Assembly: GCA_035315685.1 (NCBI GenBank)
Contig: DATFXR010000346.1
Coordinates: 1-7,065, forward strand
Origin: QHWK01 sp035315685
Lineage (GTDB): Bacteria > Acidobacteriota > Vicinamibacteria > Vicinamibacterales > CAVVIG01
Length of the DNA stretch: 7,065 nt
Reading direction: 5' to 3'
The notes under the pieces are model-generated. The model saw only the letters and a list, made by a program, of their open reading frames with translations. It was not told where the DNA came from and did no database searches. Below, piece by piece: positions 5,935 through 7,065 of this stretch (the first letter of the stretch is position 1; every line of letters starts with the position of its first letter). The position numbers and the translations under genes are program-made.

Positions 5935-6273
5935 CTAGCCGCGGCCGACACGTGCCGCGAGGTGGTCAAGGTGCGCCTGCAGCGCGACGAAACGTCTGGT
6001 GAGGAGATTGACTGCGTCCTCGAGCTGCGTCAGCGCGAGTTCGACGCGGGCGACGCGGGTCTCCAGCTCGATGGTCTTGAGAGCTGCGCCGGTATCCGAG
6101 GCCGAGTAACGAGTGCGTGAAACTGTGGACGTGCGACGACTGGCCAACGCCCGCGGATGGTAGCGAAGTCGCGATGCATTGTCACTACCATCAAATGCTG
6201 AGGTAGTGGACAATCCCGGACGCGACCGCCGTGTCGTCGCGCAGAGCGCAGCTCTGACCCGACGACGAAGCAA
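5935..6273 (-). CDS. Doubtful small frame with SlyX-like C-terminal coiled coil
   Basis: The open frame has 112 codons from TTG 6271-6273. Only residues 65-107 (about 6081-5953) look like protein: ELETRVARVELALTQLEDAV followed by NLLTRRFVALQAHLDHLAARV is a heptad-rich helix resembling the short SlyX family in order and spacing. Residues 1-64 are Arg/Ser/Thr-rich and show no domain, and their DNA overlaps a strong imperfect inverted repeat (6178-6214). There is no ATG or GTG start near the coiled coil; TTG at 6145-6147 and TTG at 6271-6273 both lack a Shine-Dalgarno. The frame opens 10 bases after the sigma factor stop, so a coupled start is conceivable. Alternatives: a decayed slyX-like gene, a coiled-coil regulator with a missed start, or chance. 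SlyX itself has no well-established function. Confidence 0.33.
   Translation of the reverse strand: MLRRRVRAALCATTRRSRPGLSTTSAFDGSDNASRLRYHPRALASRRTSTVSRTRYSASDTGAALKTIELETRVARVELALTQLEDAVNLLTRRFVALQAHLDHLAARVGRG
6178..6214. other. Long imperfect inverted repeat after the sigma factor gene
   Basis: Bases 6178-6193 pair with 6199-6214 around the loop AATGC (6194-6198): 15 base pairs in runs of six, six and three, interrupted by one unpaired base on each side (6209 on the right, 6190 on the left). A third related copy, GATGGTAG at 6156-6163, pairs alternatively with CTACCATC at 6185-6192. The region is AT-richer than its surroundings. It could be an operator-like dyad, an mRNA 3'-end structure for the sigma factor transcript, or a repeat end. 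No T-run follows on either strand. Confidence 0.5.
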
Positions 6274-6283
6274 CCGACGGGAT

Positions 6284-6889
6284 TCAGACGGACAGCATGG
6301 CGAGCTGCAGGCCGCTCACCAGATTTTCCCGCAACTGGCGAAGCTTGGTCGCGTGGATATGACACGCGACGCCAATGCGCGACCGTCGAACTGCGACTCG
6401 CGATCGCCCGGCACGACCTTCGAACATGTCCAGGCGGGCACGCGAGGTGTGCAGCAGCATCTTGAAGCTGGGCAGACTCATGCCGAGCAATGCCGCCGAG
6501 TCCTTGTCGGCGTAGCCGTAGATGTCGGCGAGGAGAACCGCGACCTGCTGTCCGGAATCCAGCACTTGATCACACCGGCGCAGCCAGTCGGTGACGCGGC
6601 GCTGGACGTCGCACCTGGCAACGACGCTATCGGGCGGAATCCGCAACGCGGACTCCCGATCGTTGCTCACACCGGCGTCGATCGCGACGAAGTCTATCTG
6701 CTTGCGCGAACGGTGGTAGTCGACGATCAATCTGCGCGCGATCGCGAACAGCTCGTCGGTGAATGTCTCGACGTTCGCGCAGGCGATCGCCAGCACTTCC
6801 TGCGAGATGTCGGCGGCGTCGGCGGAATTGGCGACACAGTGTGATACGAACCGGTGAACGTCCTCGGCGACGAGTTCGATGTGGTCCAC
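6284..6889 (-). CDS. ECF-type RNA polymerase sigma factor
   Basis: The product has 201 residues and is a predicted extracytoplasmic-function sigma factor that would direct RNA polymerase to a dedicated promoter set. Region 2 spans about residues 8-63: ADAADISQEVLAIA (23-36) matches the core-binding helix and ELFAIARRLIVDYHRSRK (46-63) the -10-recognition helix. Region 4 spans about 101-155: QQVAVLLADIYGYADKDSAA (114-133) then LLGMSLPSFKMLLHTSRARL, the helix-turn-helix for the -35 element. A C-terminal tail (156-201) with C176-H177 extends beyond typical ECF length and is unassigned. Translation is read from GTG 6887-6889, supported by GAGAGGG seven bases upstream; no in-frame ATG fits. No anti-sigma gene is visible: downstream lies only the doubtful coiled-coil frame. 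Family is confident; subgroup and stimulus unknown. Confidence 0.87.
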   Translation of the reverse strand: MDHIELVAEDVHRFVSHCVANSADAADISQEVLAIACANVETFTDELFAIARRLIVDYHRSRKQIDFVAIDAGVSNDRESALRIPPDSVVARCDVQRRVTDWLRRCDQVLDSGQQVAVLLADIYGYADKDSAALLGMSLPSFKMLLHTSRARLDMFEGRAGRSRVAVRRSRIGVACHIHATKLRQLRENLVSGLQLAMLSV

Positions 6890-6896
6890 GTGATGT

Positions 6897-6903
6897 CCCT
6901 CTC
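6897..6903 (-). promoter_or_regulatory. Ribosome binding site of the sigma factor gene
   Basis: GAGAGGG on the minus strand lies seven bases before the GTG at 6887-6889 and supports that non-ATG start. It sits between the terminator T-run (ending at 6926) and the start codon. Confidence 0.65.
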
Positions 6904-6925
6904 GACGTGCGCGTGACTCGTGGCG

Positions 6926-6961
6926 AAAAAAGGGCCGGGCGCCCTCGTGGACGCCCGGCCC
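6926..6961 (-). terminator. Intrinsic (Rho-independent) terminator
   Basis: On the minus strand a perfect 10-bp GC stem (GGGCCGGGCG at 6961-6952 pairing with CGCCCGGCCC at 6941-6932) closes a 10-base loop and is followed directly by six T residues (6931-6926). It starts 14 bases after the stop codon of the partial upstream gene, so it most likely ends that transcript. It lies just 36 bases before the sigma factor start codon. Confidence 0.92.
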
Positions 6962-6975
6962 AGGACTGACATGCG

Positions 6976-7065
6976 CTACGGCTGACGGATCTCGATCGCT
7001 GCGAAGTTCCAGCGATCGGTACCGACGCCGGTGACGCCTACGGTGGTCGGGACCCCGGCCAGCGG
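6976..7065 (-). CDS. C-terminal end of an unidentified, possibly secreted protein
   Basis: Only the last 29 codons are in the window, ending in TAG at 6976-6978; the gene continues beyond the right edge. The tail reads PLAGVPTTVGVTGVGTDRWN then FAAIEIRQP. The Gly/Thr/Val-rich stretch followed by an alternating 'RWNFAAIEI' strand looks like the final beta-strands of a secreted beta-sandwich or Ig-like domain, but the fragment is too short for a family call. Support for being real: the frame runs directly into a stop placed 14 bases before a strong same-strand terminator. Confidence 0.62.
   Translation of the reverse strand, partial: PLAGVPTTVGVTGVGTDRWNFAAIEIRQP

Noticed and set aside
5549..5938. 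Frames encoding ENAEHAEK or GPAEAGRHVQ peptides
   Set aside because: These are translations of the intergenic nine-base repeat and the CCGGCTGAAGCCGG-type palindrome, not proteins.
1..7065. CRISPR array, insertion sequence or prophage genes
   Set aside because: No regularly spaced repeats, no transposase or integrase motifs and no terminal inverted repeats with target duplication were seen; the repeats present are short and clustered at 5799-5909.

Overview
The window is GC-rich bacterial DNA in which every gene I can support lies on the minus strand, so transcription reads from right to left. Codon use is strongly GC-biased at third positions, and this creates long but meaningless open frames on the opposite strand. 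The non-coding stretch at 5760-5910 carries a GC-rich hairpin, a nine-base tandem repeat and a hairpin of the GTCCGGC/GCCGGAC type. From memory, such elements are scattered through genomes of Acidobacteriota, especially Vicinamibacteria-like soil lineages. A small secreted helical protein at 5124-5585 also resembles a family I associate with that group. The taxonomic suggestion is an inference and is only moderately secure.

Layout in the direction of transcription: (1) 7065-6976, the last 29 codons of an unidentified protein, followed by a textbook intrinsic terminator (6961-6926). (2) 6889-6284, an ECF-type RNA polymerase sigma factor starting at GTG only 36 bases after the terminator. (3) 6273-5935, a weak reading frame whose last third is a SlyX-like coiled coil but which lacks a convincing start and overlaps a long imperfect hairpin. 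(4) 5934-5586, a gene-free, repeat-bearing intergenic region. (5) 5585-5124, a small exported protein of unknown function. (6) 5123-4872, a leader region with several small hairpins. (7) 4871 to the left edge, a tight four-gene cluster: L-serine ammonia-lyase, MFS transporter, short-type phosphate acetyltransferase, and acetate kinase (cut by the window edge).

The four-gene cluster reads as one operon. The gaps are 30 bases, then a 4-base ATGA overlap, then 9 bases. Together the genes suggest a serine-to-acetate energy pathway: serine is deaminated to pyruvate and ammonia; pyruvate is converted to acetyl-CoA by an enzyme not in this window; Pta then makes acetyl phosphate; and AckA yields acetate plus ATP. 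The most unusual feature is the serine dehydratase, which carries an N-terminal extension with a twin-arginine motif, a hydrophobic stretch, a lipobox cysteine and an Ala/Pro linker before an otherwise complete iron-sulfur serine dehydratase. If functional, this enzyme would be exported folded through Tat and anchored as a lipoprotein, making pyruvate outside the cytoplasm. The adjacent transporter would then be a candidate pyruvate (or serine) importer. That arrangement is the best candidate here for an undescribed system.
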